Source: Beijerinckiaceae bacterium (GTDB lineage: Bacteria > Pseudomonadota > Alphaproteobacteria > Rhizobiales > Beijerinckiaceae). Taken from it: DNA of 64,000 bases. The translations under genes were made by a program, and so were the position numbers. The number at the start of each line of letters is the position of its first letter. The stretch's first letter is position 1. Positions 1-9,580 of this stretch are shown in pieces. The stretch lies in the NCBI GenBank assembly GCA_030684835.1, contig JAUXWZ010000046.1, positions 1 through 64,000 of the forward strand. Direction: 5' to 3'. Under the pieces are notes generated by a model, which did not search any database, had not been told where the DNA came from, and worked only from the letters and a program-made list of their open reading frames with translations.

Positions 1-440
1 TCGGCAAAGCGCAGGCGGCCGCCGTCTTCCACGATTTTGTCGAACGTGCGGCCCACGGCGAACAGCATCGTTTCGCCCTCCTGCATCGTGCGCAGGACGG
101 AGAAATTGCTCCGCGCGCGGATCACGCCGCCCGAACCCCCGCTATCTTGCGAGAGCACGCGGACCGCGCTCAGCATGTGGCAATAAACGTGCGGCTCAAA
201 AATGTTGGCCGTGCGCAGCGCGCTGATGCGGTCGGCCATCATGCCGCGCCCGTCGCAATAGACCATCGCGAGCGGCAGGCCGTTGTCGTAGTTTTCGCGC
301 GTGGTGACGCGGTAGATCGCGTTGTCCGTGAACAGGCCGGGCCATTCCTCCAGCCGGTCGTCGTCAATCGTGTGCGCGTATTCGGCGTACAGGTCTTCCA
401 CGCGCAGGCGCAGGGAGAGATCGGATTCGGTATTTGTCAT
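1..440 (-). CDS. Aromatic-ring-hydroxylating dioxygenase, beta subunit (partial, 3' end outside window)
   Basis: Small, non-catalytic subunit of a Rieske non-heme iron dioxygenase, which forms the scaffold of the alpha3beta3 oxygenase. The first 146 residues are visible and the gene runs off the left edge. The start (MTNTESDLS) has a strong ribosome site (AAGGGGGCG) and lies 10 bp after the alpha-subunit stop, so the two genes are co-transcribed. The N-terminus, with the DDRLEEWPGLFTDNAIYRV-type stretch and a later YCHMLSAVRVL stretch, matches the NTF2-like beta-subunit fold seen with anthranilate, benzoate and salicylate oxygenases. The substrate cannot be read from the sequence. Confidence 0.85.
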   Translation of the reverse strand, partial: MTNTESDLSLRLRVEDLYAEYAHTIDDDRLEEWPGLFTDNAIYRVTTRENYDNGLPLAMVYCDGRGMMADRISALRTANIFEPHVYCHMLSAVRVLSQDSGGSGGVIRARSNFSVLRTMQEGETMLFAVGRTFDKIVEDGGRLRFA

Positions 441-450
441 CATCGCCCCC

Positions 451-1692
451 TTAGACGCCCATGCATTCGCGCCAACCCTTCCAGAAACCGCGCACGGCGG
501 CCTCGGTGACGCGCGATCCTTTGCTGGCTTCAATCGCACGACCGCCCATGGGCATGATCGTCATGGCCTCGGGGTCGGCCTTCGCCGCGCGCTGCACCCA
601 GCCGCCCACGCACCCGTCCTCCATGGAGATGAGACCCGCGGGGCCGACGAGATTGTTCACGCGCAGCCGCAGTTCCTGCATGTCCGCGTCGTCATCCTCA
701 AAGCCCAGAATCGTCCACACGAGTTCGGTGCGATCGACGCCCTTGGGCTGGATCTGCCGCACCGCGAGCGCGTTCAGGATTTGCTGCACCACGAGCGAGG
801 GGAAGATGGTCTGGATGGCGTTCGTCACCTGATCGCCCAGTTCCAGCTTGTGCTCCATCATCGTGACGTCGTTGAGCTTGTATTGCTCCTGCAGCGAGCG
901 CACCTTTTCCTTGGCCACCACCTCGTCCCCCAGCGACTCGCGCTGCGTGTAGGACAAATGGTGCCAGCCGTTATCGGAAATCTTCACGCCGCCGCCCATG
1001 TTGGGCCGCACCACGCCGAACGTGTTGTGAAACACGTGCAGCAGGCTCGCGTGATATGAGTCCTTGTTGTTCTCGGCGTAGAGCTTCCAGTTGTTGGGCA
1101 GCACCTGGCAATGATAGCCGAGCACTTTGAGCTTCTTGGGGAACACGCGGTCGATGTTGGCCGCCAACTCCGCGCCAATAAAGTCGACGAACGGCGGCGT
1201 TTCATCGCTGAACGTGCCGAAGATGAGGCCGTTGTAGGTTTCCACGCGCAGCTGGCGCAGGCCGTTGGCCTTCATCTCGAATTCGTCAGTGAGCCCACCC
1301 TTGCCGCCAACGCCCTTGCGGAACGCGACGCCGGTGAGGTTGCCGGCCAGATCATACGTCCAGTTATGATAGACGCAGTTGAATTCCGCGACGTTGCCCT
1401 TGGGCTTGTAGCAGACGAGCGCGCCCTTGTGGGCGCAGCGGTTCAGCATAGCGTTGATGGCGCCGTCCTTCGCGCGCGCCACGATGATAGGCGCGTCACC
1501 TGCGAAGGTCGTCTTGTAGTCGCCGGGATTGGGGATCTCGCACTCGAGCGCGAGGAAATTCCACACCGGCCCCTGAAAGATGCGCTCCTGCTCCAGCGCG
1601 TAAATGTCAGCGTCGGTGTAAACGCGAAAAGGCGCGCGCGAGGTGTCCTCGAACGGCCAGACAAAATCGACGGCGGTGGCGGCGCTCGACAC
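451..1692 (-). CDS. Rieske aromatic-ring-hydroxylating dioxygenase, alpha (oxygenase) subunit
   Basis: Catalytic subunit that inserts O2 into an aromatic ring with electrons from a reductase. The 413-residue protein has the Rieske [2Fe-2S] pattern C86-x-H88 ... C106-x2-H109 and the mononuclear iron motif N208-x2-D211-x2-H214-x4-H219. I chose the GTG at 1692 because AAGGAGAG lies 7 bases upstream and the protein then starts in the usual place; the ORF stays open to 1896 but that extension looks non-coding. The beta subunit follows 10 bp downstream. No ferredoxin or reductase gene is visible, so it may lie beyond the left edge. The closest relatives by eye are benzoate/anthranilate/salicylate-type oxygenases; the substrate is unknown. 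Confidence 0.9.
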   Translation of the reverse strand: MSSAATAVDFVWPFEDTSRAPFRVYTDADIYALEQERIFQGPVWNFLALECEIPNPGDYKTTFAGDAPIIVARAKDGAINAMLNRCAHKGALVCYKPKGNVAEFNCVYHNWTYDLAGNLTGVAFRKGVGGKGGLTDEFEMKANGLRQLRVETYNGLIFGTFSDETPPFVDFIGAELAANIDRVFPKKLKVLGYHCQVLPNNWKLYAENNKDSYHASLLHVFHNTFGVVRPNMGGGVKISDNGWHHLSYTQRESLGDEVVAKEKVRSLQEQYKLNDVTMMEHKLELGDQVTNAIQTIFPSLVVQQILNALAVRQIQPKGVDRTELVWTILGFEDDDADMQELRLRVNNLVGPAGLISMEDGCVGGWVQRAAKADPEAMTIMPMGGRAIEASKGSRVTEAAVRGFWKGWRECMGV

Positions 1693-1948
1693 TGGACTCT
1701 CCTTGAACAAGCGGTCTGTACGATCTTGCGTCACTGTAGCGCCGCGCAAGTCCACCATGCAATTGCGCAAGGCGACCGGACGCCGCAAAAATGGAAAAAG
1801 CCCGCTCAGCCACCCTGCGGTTTCCCGCTCGCACCCCGGCTGAACAAGAAATAGCTCACTCTGCCTGCCCGCTCGTGGCCGGAGCGGGCGGCCCACAGGC
1901 GGCGCCTTGTGCCCCGGCTGCCGGTTTCTCCCGCCTCGCCAAGCTGAT
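1693..1948. other. Intergenic region between cca and the dioxygenase operon, with a hairpin
   Basis: This 256-bp stretch holds the promoter and leader of the dioxygenase operon. An 8-bp inverted repeat, GCCCGCTC (1867-1874) and GAGCGGGC (1882-1889) with a 7-base loop, lies 60 bp after the cca stop. No T-run follows it on the minus strand, so it is either a weak cca terminator or a leader hairpin. No regulator gene is adjacent. Confidence 0.4.
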
Positions 1949-3220
1949 CTACTTCGTCGCAGCGTCCGCGAGTTTTGCGATCACCGCAACGTCCGATGGA
2001 AAGTCCGCCGCGATCCAGGCTTCTTCCACGCGCTTTAGCGCGGCGCCCATGGCGGGCCCCGGCTTTACGCCGCGCCCCATGAAATCGCCACCGCGCACAG
2101 GAAGCTTCAACTCCGGCGCATCGCGCAGATGAGCGAACGCTGCGCGCCATGCATCGTCATTGGCGGGGCTTCGGCTTTCGGCGTGGGCGAGAACAAGCGC
2201 ATCAAGCGCGGCTTGTCGTCCGTGACGATAGAGAGATTCGCGCGCCTTTTTTTCATCTGGCGGCGCTTCAAAGCCATGCCATGCGACGAGCGCGCGCGCG
2301 GCGCTCACAAGACGCGCTGCATGTGCGTTTGAGAGGCGCAATCGCCCGCGCAGCCGTTCAGCGTCTTCCTCCACCTGCACGGCAAGCGCGGCAAGCCCAA
2401 GCACCGCGTCGGTCGCAACGCCATTGGCGATCGCGATGGCCCGCGTCTTGCGCAAGCGCGCGGGATTGGGCGCGCTCGCGAGCGGATCATTCAGGAGGCC
2501 GCAATGCGTCATCACCTCGATGGATTCATCGGCGCGTCTTGTAATTAGCAGCTTCATCAGCTCACCCTGCACGCGTTCGCGCGAAAGACCTGCAAGGCCG
2601 GCACGCAGCTCAATGCAAGCGTGCATGGCCTCGGCGTCCATCGCGCCATCTGCATAGGCGGCATGAAAGCGGAAAAAACGCAGAATTCGCAGATAATCTT
2701 CAGCGATACGGGTCATCGCATCGCCGATGAAGCGCACGCGCCGCGCGGCGATATCGTCAAGCCCGCCCGCGTAATCGTACACACGGCCTTCAGCGTCGAC
2801 GGAGAGCTGGTTGATGGTGAAATCGCGCCGCAACGCATCGGCGCGAAAGTCGCGGCCAAAGCGCACCGTCGCGTGCCGCCCGTGCGTTTCCACATCCTCG
2901 CGCAACGTCGTCACTTCAAAGGCGACCCCATCGCACACAAGCGTAATCGTGCCGTGTTCAATGCCGGTCGGCACGGCGCGCAATCGCGCCTGCTGCGCGC
3001 GGGCAAGGATCACATCCGGCGTCGCCGTCGTCGTCAAGTCAACATCGTGCACGGGCTCGCCCAGCAACGCGTTGCGCACCGCGCCGCCAATGACGCGCAC
3101 CTCTTCGCCCGCCCCATCAAGCGCGCGAAGAACGCGCTTCAGTCGCGCGTCGCTGAGAAATTGCGCGCCCGAAAGCAGGCCTTTCTCAATCCGCACAAAA
3201 TGGTCCTGACGTTCGCTCAC
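1949..3220 (-). CDS. cca: CCA tRNA nucleotidyltransferase
   Basis: Adds or repairs the 3'-terminal CCA of tRNAs in the cytoplasm. The 423-residue protein is a class II nucleotidyltransferase: the GG loop (V-I-G-G-A-V-R-N, residues 43-50) is followed by the metal-binding D59-V-D61, then the RRDFTIN and GLDDI motifs and the RILRFFRF helix of the tRNA-binding part. No HD phosphohydrolase domain is seen, as is usual for alphaproteobacterial forms. Its ATG overlaps the stop of the upstream Nudix gene by 4 bp (ATGA), giving translational coupling within the DUF1285-Nudix-cca operon. Confidence 0.93.
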   Translation of the reverse strand: MSERQDHFVRIEKGLLSGAQFLSDARLKRVLRALDGAGEEVRVIGGAVRNALLGEPVHDVDLTTTATPDVILARAQQARLRAVPTGIEHGTITLVCDGVAFEVTTLREDVETHGRHATVRFGRDFRADALRRDFTINQLSVDAEGRVYDYAGGLDDIAARRVRFIGDAMTRIAEDYLRILRFFRFHAAYADGAMDAEAMHACIELRAGLAGLSRERVQGELMKLLITRRADESIEVMTHCGLLNDPLASAPNPARLRKTRAIAIANGVATDAVLGLAALAVQVEEDAERLRGRLRLSNAHAARLVSAARALVAWHGFEAPPDEKKARESLYRHGRQAALDALVLAHAESRSPANDDAWRAAFAHLRDAPELKLPVRGGDFMGRGVKPGPAMGAALKRVEEAWIAADFPSDVAVIAKLADAATK

Positions 3221-3894
3221 AGATAAAGTCTTTCGTAGAGGTTGCGCAGCATGCCCGCTGTTGCGCCCCAGATGTATCTTTCGCCATAGGTCATCGCATA
3301 AAAGCGGCGACCGTCATGCTCACGCGTGACAATCTGGTGATTAACCGGGTTCATCAAAAAATCGAGCGGCGTTTCGAAAACATCCTCCACTTCCGCTTCG
3401 CACAGCGTGAGATCAAACGGCGGGCAAACAAGCGCGACGACTGGCACAACGCGATAGCCGGTGCCGGTCTGGTAGGCGTCAAGATAGCCAAGCGGCGTAA
3501 CGCTGGACGAGGTGAGCGCGATCTCCTCATGCGCTTCGCGCAATGCGGCGGCGAGGGGATCAGCATCTTGTGGATCAATGCGGCCGCCAGGAAAAGCAAT
3601 TTGCCCGGCGTGGCTACGCAGAGTGCTGCGTCGTTGCGTCAGCAGAATGGTCGCTCCCGCTGGACGCATCACAATGCCCACCAGAACCGCAGCAGGCTTG
3701 CCCGGCGGAGGCGGCGGATCGGGCCATGCGTTCAAGTGATAATCCCCGCGCGACGGCGGCCCGGCATGTGTGAACACGTCATGAGGAAGCTCGAGGCAAA
3801 GGCGCGCGCGGGCGCGCTGCGCCAGATCCTGCGCGCAGTAACTGGGCGCACTCATGTTATCCTGGCTCATGTCGCGTCGCTCATGCCGCGCCAT
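3217..3894 (-). CDS. Nudix hydrolase, CoA pyrophosphatase type
   Basis: Predicted to cleave CoA or acyl-CoA to 3',5'-ADP and phosphopantetheine. The 225-residue protein carries the extended CoA-Nudix signature: LLTQRRSTLRSHAGQ runs straight into FPGG, then the Nudix box with R119-E120 and E123-E124. The gene sits between DUF1285 (14 bp upstream) and cca (4-bp overlap). I used the first ATG after GAGGG; an internal start at MSQDN (residue 9) is also possible. The bound CoA derivative has not been shown for this branch. Confidence 0.85.
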   Translation of the reverse strand: MARHERRDMSQDNMSAPSYCAQDLAQRARARLCLELPHDVFTHAGPPSRGDYHLNAWPDPPPPPGKPAAVLVGIVMRPAGATILLTQRRSTLRSHAGQIAFPGGRIDPQDADPLAAALREAHEEIALTSSSVTPLGYLDAYQTGTGYRVVPVVALVCPPFDLTLCEAEVEDVFETPLDFLMNPVNHQIVTREHDGRRFYAMTYGERYIWGATAGMLRNLYERLYL

Positions 3895-3908
3895 TCATGT
3901 CGCATCCC

Positions 3909-4541
3909 TCACGCCAGGTCCTCAATCTCGTGCGCGGGCGCCATCGCGAAGAATGCGCCGCCCGACGCCACGCCGAACATGCGATCGCCGTCGATGTCGC
4001 GGATTTCGCCCAGTTCGACAAGGTCGAGAAAAAGCGGCCGCGTGACCAGCGCCCAAAGATCCCCGCGAACCAGCACATATGGTTTCACGCCATCAGCCGC
4101 AGAGCGCTCAAAGCGGATCGGCCGATCCTGTCCTGCACGGGTCACGTCATCAAGATTCGTTCGGAAAACGAGTTGGGGGCCTTCCGGTCCCTCCTCCCGG
4201 CGCATCGCGACAGCAAGAAATGGCGCGTCTTCCACCTCTACCAGCACCATTTCCACAGGCGTGACGAGGACGTGGCGATCCGGATCTTTACGCAAAATGG
4301 AAGCGAACAACTTCACCATGGGTAGTCGGCCGATAGGGCTGCCCTGATAAAACCATGTGCCGTCTCGGGCGATTTTCATGCCGATATCGCCGCAAAATCG
4401 CGGATTCCATAGGTGGACGGGCGGAAACGTGCGCGCTGCGCCTGTCTCGTCCTGTGCCGAACGGGCCGCAGTCGCCAGATTTTCGAGCCCCGGCGCGCCG
4501 TTCGCCGCGCCTGCGCCCTCACTCGATGCAACATCCGCCAT
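3909..4541 (-). CDS. DUF1285 domain-containing protein
   Basis: A 210-residue soluble protein of the DUF1285 family, whose function is unknown. The conserved core begins at the FPPVHLWNPRFCGDIGM stretch and continues through DGTWFYQGSPIGR and LVTPVEM. About 35 residues of low-complexity, alanine-rich sequence precede the core. It is the first gene of the operon that continues into the CoA-Nudix and cca genes, and it is divergent from the moxR module across 240 bp. The same order is common in Rhizobiales, which supports the family call rather than a function. Confidence 0.8.
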   Translation of the reverse strand: MADVASSEGAGAANGAPGLENLATAARSAQDETGAARTFPPVHLWNPRFCGDIGMKIARDGTWFYQGSPIGRLPMVKLFASILRKDPDRHVLVTPVEMVLVEVEDAPFLAVAMRREEGPEGPQLVFRTNLDDVTRAGQDRPIRFERSAADGVKPYVLVRGDLWALVTRPLFLDLVELGEIRDIDGDRMFGVASGGAFFAMAPAHEIEDLA

Positions 4542-4781
4542 AATTACCCACCACCACTTTCTGACTGCTATCGCATGACGAGGCTTGGCCGAACCGCGGT
4601 ACTGTCAATAATGTGACAAGGCGACTGATCGACAAGTGCGCGCCGAACCCTAAAGTGAGCAAGGTGCAGAACCGCTCGGGCCAATATGGTCCGGGAGTTG
4701 AATGTAGCGAAGGCGCCCTGAAACGAAAACAGGCGCAGGCGCAGGACGATGAGCCGCTCATCGCGGCGATCTGGAGGCTTT

Positions 4782-5807
4782 ATGAGCGCGACGCAGAATT
4801 TTCAGCCTACGTCCATGCAGCCTACCTCCATGGAAGAGGCGGTTGCCCGTCAGGCTGAACAGGCGTTGGAAAAGGCCGCCGCCGCTCGCGCGGCGATCGG
4901 CGAAATCATCTTTGGCCAGAAGCAAGTGGTCGAGGAGGCTCTTGTCACGCTGATCGCTGGCGGTCACGGCCTGCTCGTGGGCGTGCCCGGCCTCGCGAAA
5001 ACGAAACTTGTCGATACGCTTGGCGCCGTACTGGGCCTTGACGCCCGCCGCGTCCAGTTCACGCCCGACCTGATGCCCGCCGACATTCTAGGCTCGGAAA
5101 TCATGGAAGAGGGCGAGAACGGTCGCCGCGCCTTCCGGTTCGTGCGCGGCCCCATTTTCGCGCAGCTTCTGATGGCCGACGAAATCAACCGCGCCAGCCC
5201 GCGCACGCAATCGGCGCTCCTGCAATCCATGCAGGAATATCATGTGACGGTTGCTGGCGAGCGCCACGACCTGCCGCGCCCGTTTCATGTTCTCGCGACA
5301 CAAAACCCGCTGGAGCAAGAAGGCACCTACCCCCTGCCCGAAGCGCAGCTTGACCGCTTCCTGATGCAGATCGACGTAAATTATCCCGATCGCGCCGCGG
5401 AAAAGCGCATCCTCATCGAGACGACCGGCGACAACGACGTTCGCCCTAAACAGGCGATGACGGCTGAAGATCTGCTCGCCGCCCAGCGTCTGGTGCGCCG
5501 CCTCCCTGTCGGGGACCGCATCGTGGAAGCTATCCTCGACATCGTGCGCGCCGCGCGCCCCGGCGAGGGCGATCCGCAAATCACCAAGTTTGTCGCCTGG
5601 GGTCCGGGGCCGCGCGCCGCGCAGGCGTTAATGCTGGCTTCACGCGCCCGGGCGCTCGTTGACGGACGCCTGTCACCCTCGCTCGACGACATCGCCGCGC
5701 TCGCCGCGCCCGTGCTCAAGCACCGCATGGCGCTAACCTTCGCCGCACGCGCGGAGGGAGAGACGATCGCGGGCGTCATTGCCCGTCTCATCAGCCGCAT
5801 CGGCTAA
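4782..5807 (+). CDS. MoxR-family AAA+ ATPase
   Basis: AAA+ chaperone-like ATPase expected to act with von Willebrand factor A (vWA) proteins, here encoded directly downstream. Walker A is GVPGLAKT and Walker B is LLMADEINRA, followed by the PLPEAQLDRF stretch typical of MoxR. I chose the ATG at 4782 (MSATQNFQ) because GGAGG precedes it; the reading frame is open from 4749. The DUF58 gene begins 4 bp after the stop. The first 30 residues are a Q/T/M-rich tail. Its client is unknown. Confidence 0.9.
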   Translation: MSATQNFQPTSMQPTSMEEAVARQAEQALEKAAAARAAIGEIIFGQKQVVEEALVTLIAGGHGLLVGVPGLAKTKLVDTLGAVLGLDARRVQFTPDLMPADILGSEIMEEGENGRRAFRFVRGPIFAQLLMADEINRASPRTQSALLQSMQEYHVTVAGERHDLPRPFHVLATQNPLEQEGTYPLPEAQLDRFLMQIDVNYPDRAAEKRILIETTGDNDVRPKQAMTAEDLLAAQRLVRRLPVGDRIVEAILDIVRAARPGEGDPQITKFVAWGPGPRAAQALMLASRARALVDGRLSPSLDDIAALAAPVLKHRMALTFAARAEGETIAGVIARLISRIG

Positions 5808-5810
5808 CGC

Positions 5811-6737
5811 ATGGCCGAGGCGCGCCCTCTTGAATCAGACGAAAGCGCCATCGCCGGGACGCATCGCCAGGGCGCGCTCGAGCTTGCGCGCCGCCTACCG
5901 AGCCTCGTCGTCGCCGCCAAGGAGGTCGCCGCCACCGTCATGCATGGCGTCCACGGACGCCGGCGCGCGGGCGTTGGCGAAACCTTCTGGCAGTTCCGCC
6001 CCTTCATGTGGGGCGAATCGACAACCAGGATCGACTGGCGCCGCTCCGCTCGCGACGATCGGATTTACGTGCGCGAGCGCGAATGGGAAGCCGCGCACAC
6101 GGTGTGGATCTGGATGGATCGCTCACCCTCCATGGCCTATGTCTCGACCCTCGCCCTTCAATCGAAAGTGGACCGCGCCCTCACGCTGGGCCTCGCCGCC
6201 GCAGACCTGCTTGTGCGCGGCGGAGAACGCGTCGGCGCGCCGGGCCTCACGCGCCCCATGGCCGCTCGCAACATCGTCGACAGGCTCGCTGAATCGCTGA
6301 TTGAGGAAGCGGGCCGGCGTGACCACACGCCCGCCGAACTGCCGCCCCCGGACGCGCTGGCGCCGCGCACGCAAATCGTAATCCTGAGCGACATGCTCAA
6401 CGCGCCTGACGACATTCGCGCGACAATCCACTCCCTCGCCAGTCGCGGCGGCATTGGCCATGTGGTGATGATCTCCGACCCGATTGAGGACACGTTCCCC
6501 TTCGCAGGCCATACGGAATTTCTCGACGTCGACAGCGACGCGCGCCTGCGCGTTGGCGAGGCGCAGAGCTTCAAGGCCGAGTACGTGCGCCGCCTCGCCG
6601 CCCATCGCGACGCCGTTCGCGAAGCCTGCGCGTCACGGGGCTGGAGCTTTGCGCTGCATCGCACGGATCGTCCGGCCTCCGAGGCGCTTCTTGCATTACG
6701 CATGCGCCTTGAAGGCCCGCAGGGAGGGACCGCCTGA
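5811..6737 (+). CDS. DUF58 domain-containing (vWA-like) protein
   Basis: 308-residue partner of the MoxR ATPase. The DUF58 core is clear: RRRAGVGETFWQFRPF, then GESTTRIDWRRSAR, then a vWA metal-site motif D-R-S-P-S-M. No transmembrane segment is evident, so the protein is probably soluble or peripheral. The ATG is 4 bp after the moxR stop, and its TGA overlaps the start of the next gene (TGATG), so moxR, this gene and the BatA-like gene are translated as one unit. Confidence 0.88.
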   Translation: MAEARPLESDESAIAGTHRQGALELARRLPSLVVAAKEVAATVMHGVHGRRRAGVGETFWQFRPFMWGESTTRIDWRRSARDDRIYVREREWEAAHTVWIWMDRSPSMAYVSTLALQSKVDRALTLGLAAADLLVRGGERVGAPGLTRPMAARNIVDRLAESLIEEAGRRDHTPAELPPPDALAPRTQIVILSDMLNAPDDIRATIHSLASRGGIGHVVMISDPIEDTFPFAGHTEFLDVDSDARLRVGEAQSFKAEYVRRLAAHRDAVREACASRGWSFALHRTDRPASEALLALRMRLEGPQGGTA

Positions 6738-9577
6738 TGTTCGGTCTTCCGCTCGCCTTTGCGGCTCCACTAGTTCTAGGCGCGCTCGCGGCGCTGCCGG
6801 TGCTCTGGTATTTGCTGCGCATCACGCCGCCGCGCCCCCGGCAGATCGCGTTTCCTCCGCTCAGGCTGATTCTCGATCTTGAACCCAAGGACCAGCAACC
6901 CGCGCGCACGCCGTGGTGGCTGCTCGCCCTGCGTCTCCTGCTCGCAGCGCTGATCATTCTGGCGATGGCCGGACCAATCTGGAATCCTCCCCCGCGCGGA
7001 CAAGCGGGCTCGGGCCCGCTCGTCGTCGTTCTCGACAACGGCTGGCCCGCCGCGCTCGACTGGGACAAACGGCTCGCAGCGGCCAACGACGCCATTGTGT
7101 CCGCCGCGCGCGAGGGCCGCGCCAGCGCGGTCTTGGCGACGTCCGAAGCCGCCCGCGATGTCTTGCCCGCCGATCCCTCCCGCCTCACCGAGCGCCTGCG
7201 CGCACTGAAACCCGTGCCCCACGCGCCTGATCGCAAATCCGCTCTGGCGCCCATTACAAAATTCGTGGCCGCAAATCCGGGCGCGGACATTCTTTGGATC
7301 TCCGACGGGATCGATCAGGGCGACACGCGCGCTTTCGCAGAAGGCCTCATTGCGGCGGCGGGCGAAAAGTCGAGCGTGCGCATGCTCACCGGCGCGCGTT
7401 CGCCCGTGGCGATCACCAACGTCGAGAACGCGCCCGCCGCGCTTGATGCGCGTCTTGTTCGCGCTGGCGCGGGCGGCTCCGAAAACGGCGTCATGCGCGC
7501 CTATGATCTCAAGGGTCTATCCATCGGCGAGACGCGCTTCACCTTCGCCGGTGCGAACGAAACGACAGCTCGCCTCGATCTACCAACAGAATTGCGCAAC
7601 GAAATTGCGCGCCTGGAAATCGAAAACGAGCGCACGGCAGGCGCCGTGGCGCTTCTGGACTCGCGTTGGAAGAGGCGGCGCGTCGCCATCGTCTCGGGCG
7701 TCACCGCCGACCTTGCGCAACCGTTGCTGTCGCCATCGTATTACGTGTCGCGCGCGCTGGCGCCGTTCGCCGAAGTTCGCGAACCGCGCGCCGGAACACG
7801 CGACCCCATTATCGCTGCGCTGGATGAACAACCAAGCCTCATCGTCCTCACCGATGTCGGCGTGATCTCGGGTCTTGCGCGTGATCGACTGACTCGTTTC
7901 ATCGAAGAGGGCGGCGTGCTCCTGCGGTTTGCAGGCACACGGCTGGCGTCAGGCGCCAACGACGATCTCACGCCTGTTCGCTTGCGTCGCGGGGGCCGGG
8001 TGCTGGGTGGTTCGCTCTCATGGGACACCCCGCGCAAACTTAGCGCCTTTGATCGCTCGTCGCCGTTCAGCGGCATCGACATAAGCGAGGAAGTGTCTGT
8101 CACACGCCAAGTTCTCGCGGAGCCAGAAGCGGGGCTTGTGACAAAAACATGGGCCGCGCTCGATGATGGAACGCCGCTCATCACGGCCGACCGGCGCGGC
8201 AAGGGACTCATCGCGCTTGTGCATGTCACCGCAGACACGACATGGTCGAACCTGCCGCTCTCCGGCCTCTTCGTGAACATGCTGCGCCGCATGGTGGCGC
8301 TTGCAGGCGAAACGACAGAGGGCCCCGCGACTGGCACATCCAACACGCCGGGCGCCTCGCGCGCCGAAACAATTGCGCCCACCCGGACGCTGGACGGGTT
8401 TGGAATTCTCGGCGAACCGCCGGTGACCGCGAAACCCATCCTCGTCAACTTTGGCGGACCATCGACCCCCGATCATCCGCCCGGATTTTACGGCCCGCCT
8501 GACGCGATGGTTGCGATCAACACACTGGCGCCGGACGCAAAACTGAGCGTCCCAAACTTCGATGGACTGAAACTCGACATGCAGGCTCTTCGTCCAGCTG
8601 AACCGGTTGATCTGCGTCCCTCACTGATCGCGCTCGCATTCCTGCTGTTCCTCGCCGACGCGCTCGCAACGCTGTGGCTGGGAGGCGTGGGACGGCGCGG
8701 CAAAACAACTGCAACGCCGGCGCGCGCAGCAATCGCCTCATCGCTTGTCGCCTGTCTCGTCGTTGTTCTGTCGGCTCACAATGCGCCGGCGTTCGCGCAG
8801 AGCGCCGCGCCGGCCAATCCGGTGTTGAACCAGAAGATGATCGAGGCCGCGCTGACGACGCGACTGGCTTACGTGGTGACAGGCGATTCGCAGATAGACG
8901 AAGCAAGCCGCCTCGGCTTGACGACGCTTTCGCGCGCACTTGGGCAACGCACCGCGCTTTCGCCGGGCGAGCCCATGGGCGTTGACCCCGGCCGCGATGA
9001 ACTGGCGTTTTTCCCAATCATCTACTGGCCGATAGCCGCCAATCAGCCGCTGCCCGCGCAGGCGACGGCGACGCGTATTTCCGAGTTCATGAAAAACGGC
9101 GGAACCGTTATTTTCGATACGCGCGATGCGCTCACCCAGCGCCCGGGCGGGCCGCCGACACCCGAGACTGCATGGCTGCGTCGTCTTCTTGCAGGCGTGG
9201 ACGTGCCAGAGCTGGAACCTATCCCGCGCGATCATGTGGTCACGAAAACCTTCTATCTGCTCGAGACCATTGTCGGTCGCACCACTGTGGGCCAGACGTG
9301 GATCGAGGCGATGCCAGCTTCGGTGGAAGAGATCTCGCAACGGCCTGCGCGCGCAGGCGACAGCGTATCCCCCATCATCATCACGTCGAACGATCTCGCC
9401 AGCGCCTGGGCTTCGGACCGATCCGGCCAGCCGCTTTATCCGCTGCAGCCGGGAACGGGTCGCCAACGTGAAATGGCGATCCGCGGCGGCGTCAACATCG
9501 TCATGTACGCGTTGACCGGCAATTACAAAGCCGATCAGGTGCACGTGCGCGATCTTCTCGATCGGCTCGGTCTTTAA
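6737..9577 (+). CDS. BatA/DUF4159 domain membrane protein
   Basis: A large 946-residue membrane protein. The N-terminus has the two BatA transmembrane segments (about residues 5-25 and 58-80), followed by a vWA-like region whose expected DxSxS metal site reads D-N-G-W-P, so metal binding there is doubtful. A hydrophobic segment lies near 640-660 and another near 680-695, preceding the C-terminal DUF4159 domain (about 715-946; from NQKMIEAAL). This organisation recurs beside MoxR and DUF58 genes in alphaproteobacteria. It is thought to act in envelope stress or maturation, but no substrate is known. Confidence 0.85.
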   Translation: MFGLPLAFAAPLVLGALAALPVLWYLLRITPPRPRQIAFPPLRLILDLEPKDQQPARTPWWLLALRLLLAALIILAMAGPIWNPPPRGQAGSGPLVVVLDNGWPAALDWDKRLAAANDAIVSAAREGRASAVLATSEAARDVLPADPSRLTERLRALKPVPHAPDRKSALAPITKFVAANPGADILWISDGIDQGDTRAFAEGLIAAAGEKSSVRMLTGARSPVAITNVENAPAALDARLVRAGAGGSENGVMRAYDLKGLSIGETRFTFAGANETTARLDLPTELRNEIARLEIENERTAGAVALLDSRWKRRRVAIVSGVTADLAQPLLSPSYYVSRALAPFAEVREPRAGTRDPIIAALDEQPSLIVLTDVGVISGLARDRLTRFIEEGGVLLRFAGTRLASGANDDLTPVRLRRGGRVLGGSLSWDTPRKLSAFDRSSPFSGIDISEEVSVTRQVLAEPEAGLVTKTWAALDDGTPLITADRRGKGLIALVHVTADTTWSNLPLSGLFVNMLRRMVALAGETTEGPATGTSNTPGASRAETIAPTRTLDGFGILGEPPVTAKPILVNFGGPSTPDHPPGFYGPPDAMVAINTLAPDAKLSVPNFDGLKLDMQALRPAEPVDLRPSLIALAFLLFLADALATLWLGGVGRRGKTTATPARAAIASSLVACLVVVLSAHNAPAFAQSAAPANPVLNQKMIEAALTTRLAYVVTGDSQIDEASRLGLTTLSRALGQRTALSPGEPMGVDPGRDELAFFPIIYWPIAANQPLPAQATATRISEFMKNGGTVIFDTRDALTQRPGGPPTPETAWLRRLLAGVDVPELEPIPRDHVVTKTFYLLETIVGRTTVGQTWIEAMPASVEEISQRPARAGDSVSPIIITSNDLASAWASDRSGQPLYPLQPGTGRQREMAIRGGVNIVMYALTGNYKADQVHVRDLLDRLGL

Positions 9578-9580
9578 CGT

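Noticed and set aside
4604-4619. TGTCA-ATAATG-TGACA repeat between DUF1285 and moxR
   Set aside because: Arms are only 5 bp and no other promoter element supports it.
4613-4858. Small plus-strand open frame overlapping the moxR start
   Set aside because: Different frame from moxR, no ribosome site, and it runs through the moxR N-terminus.
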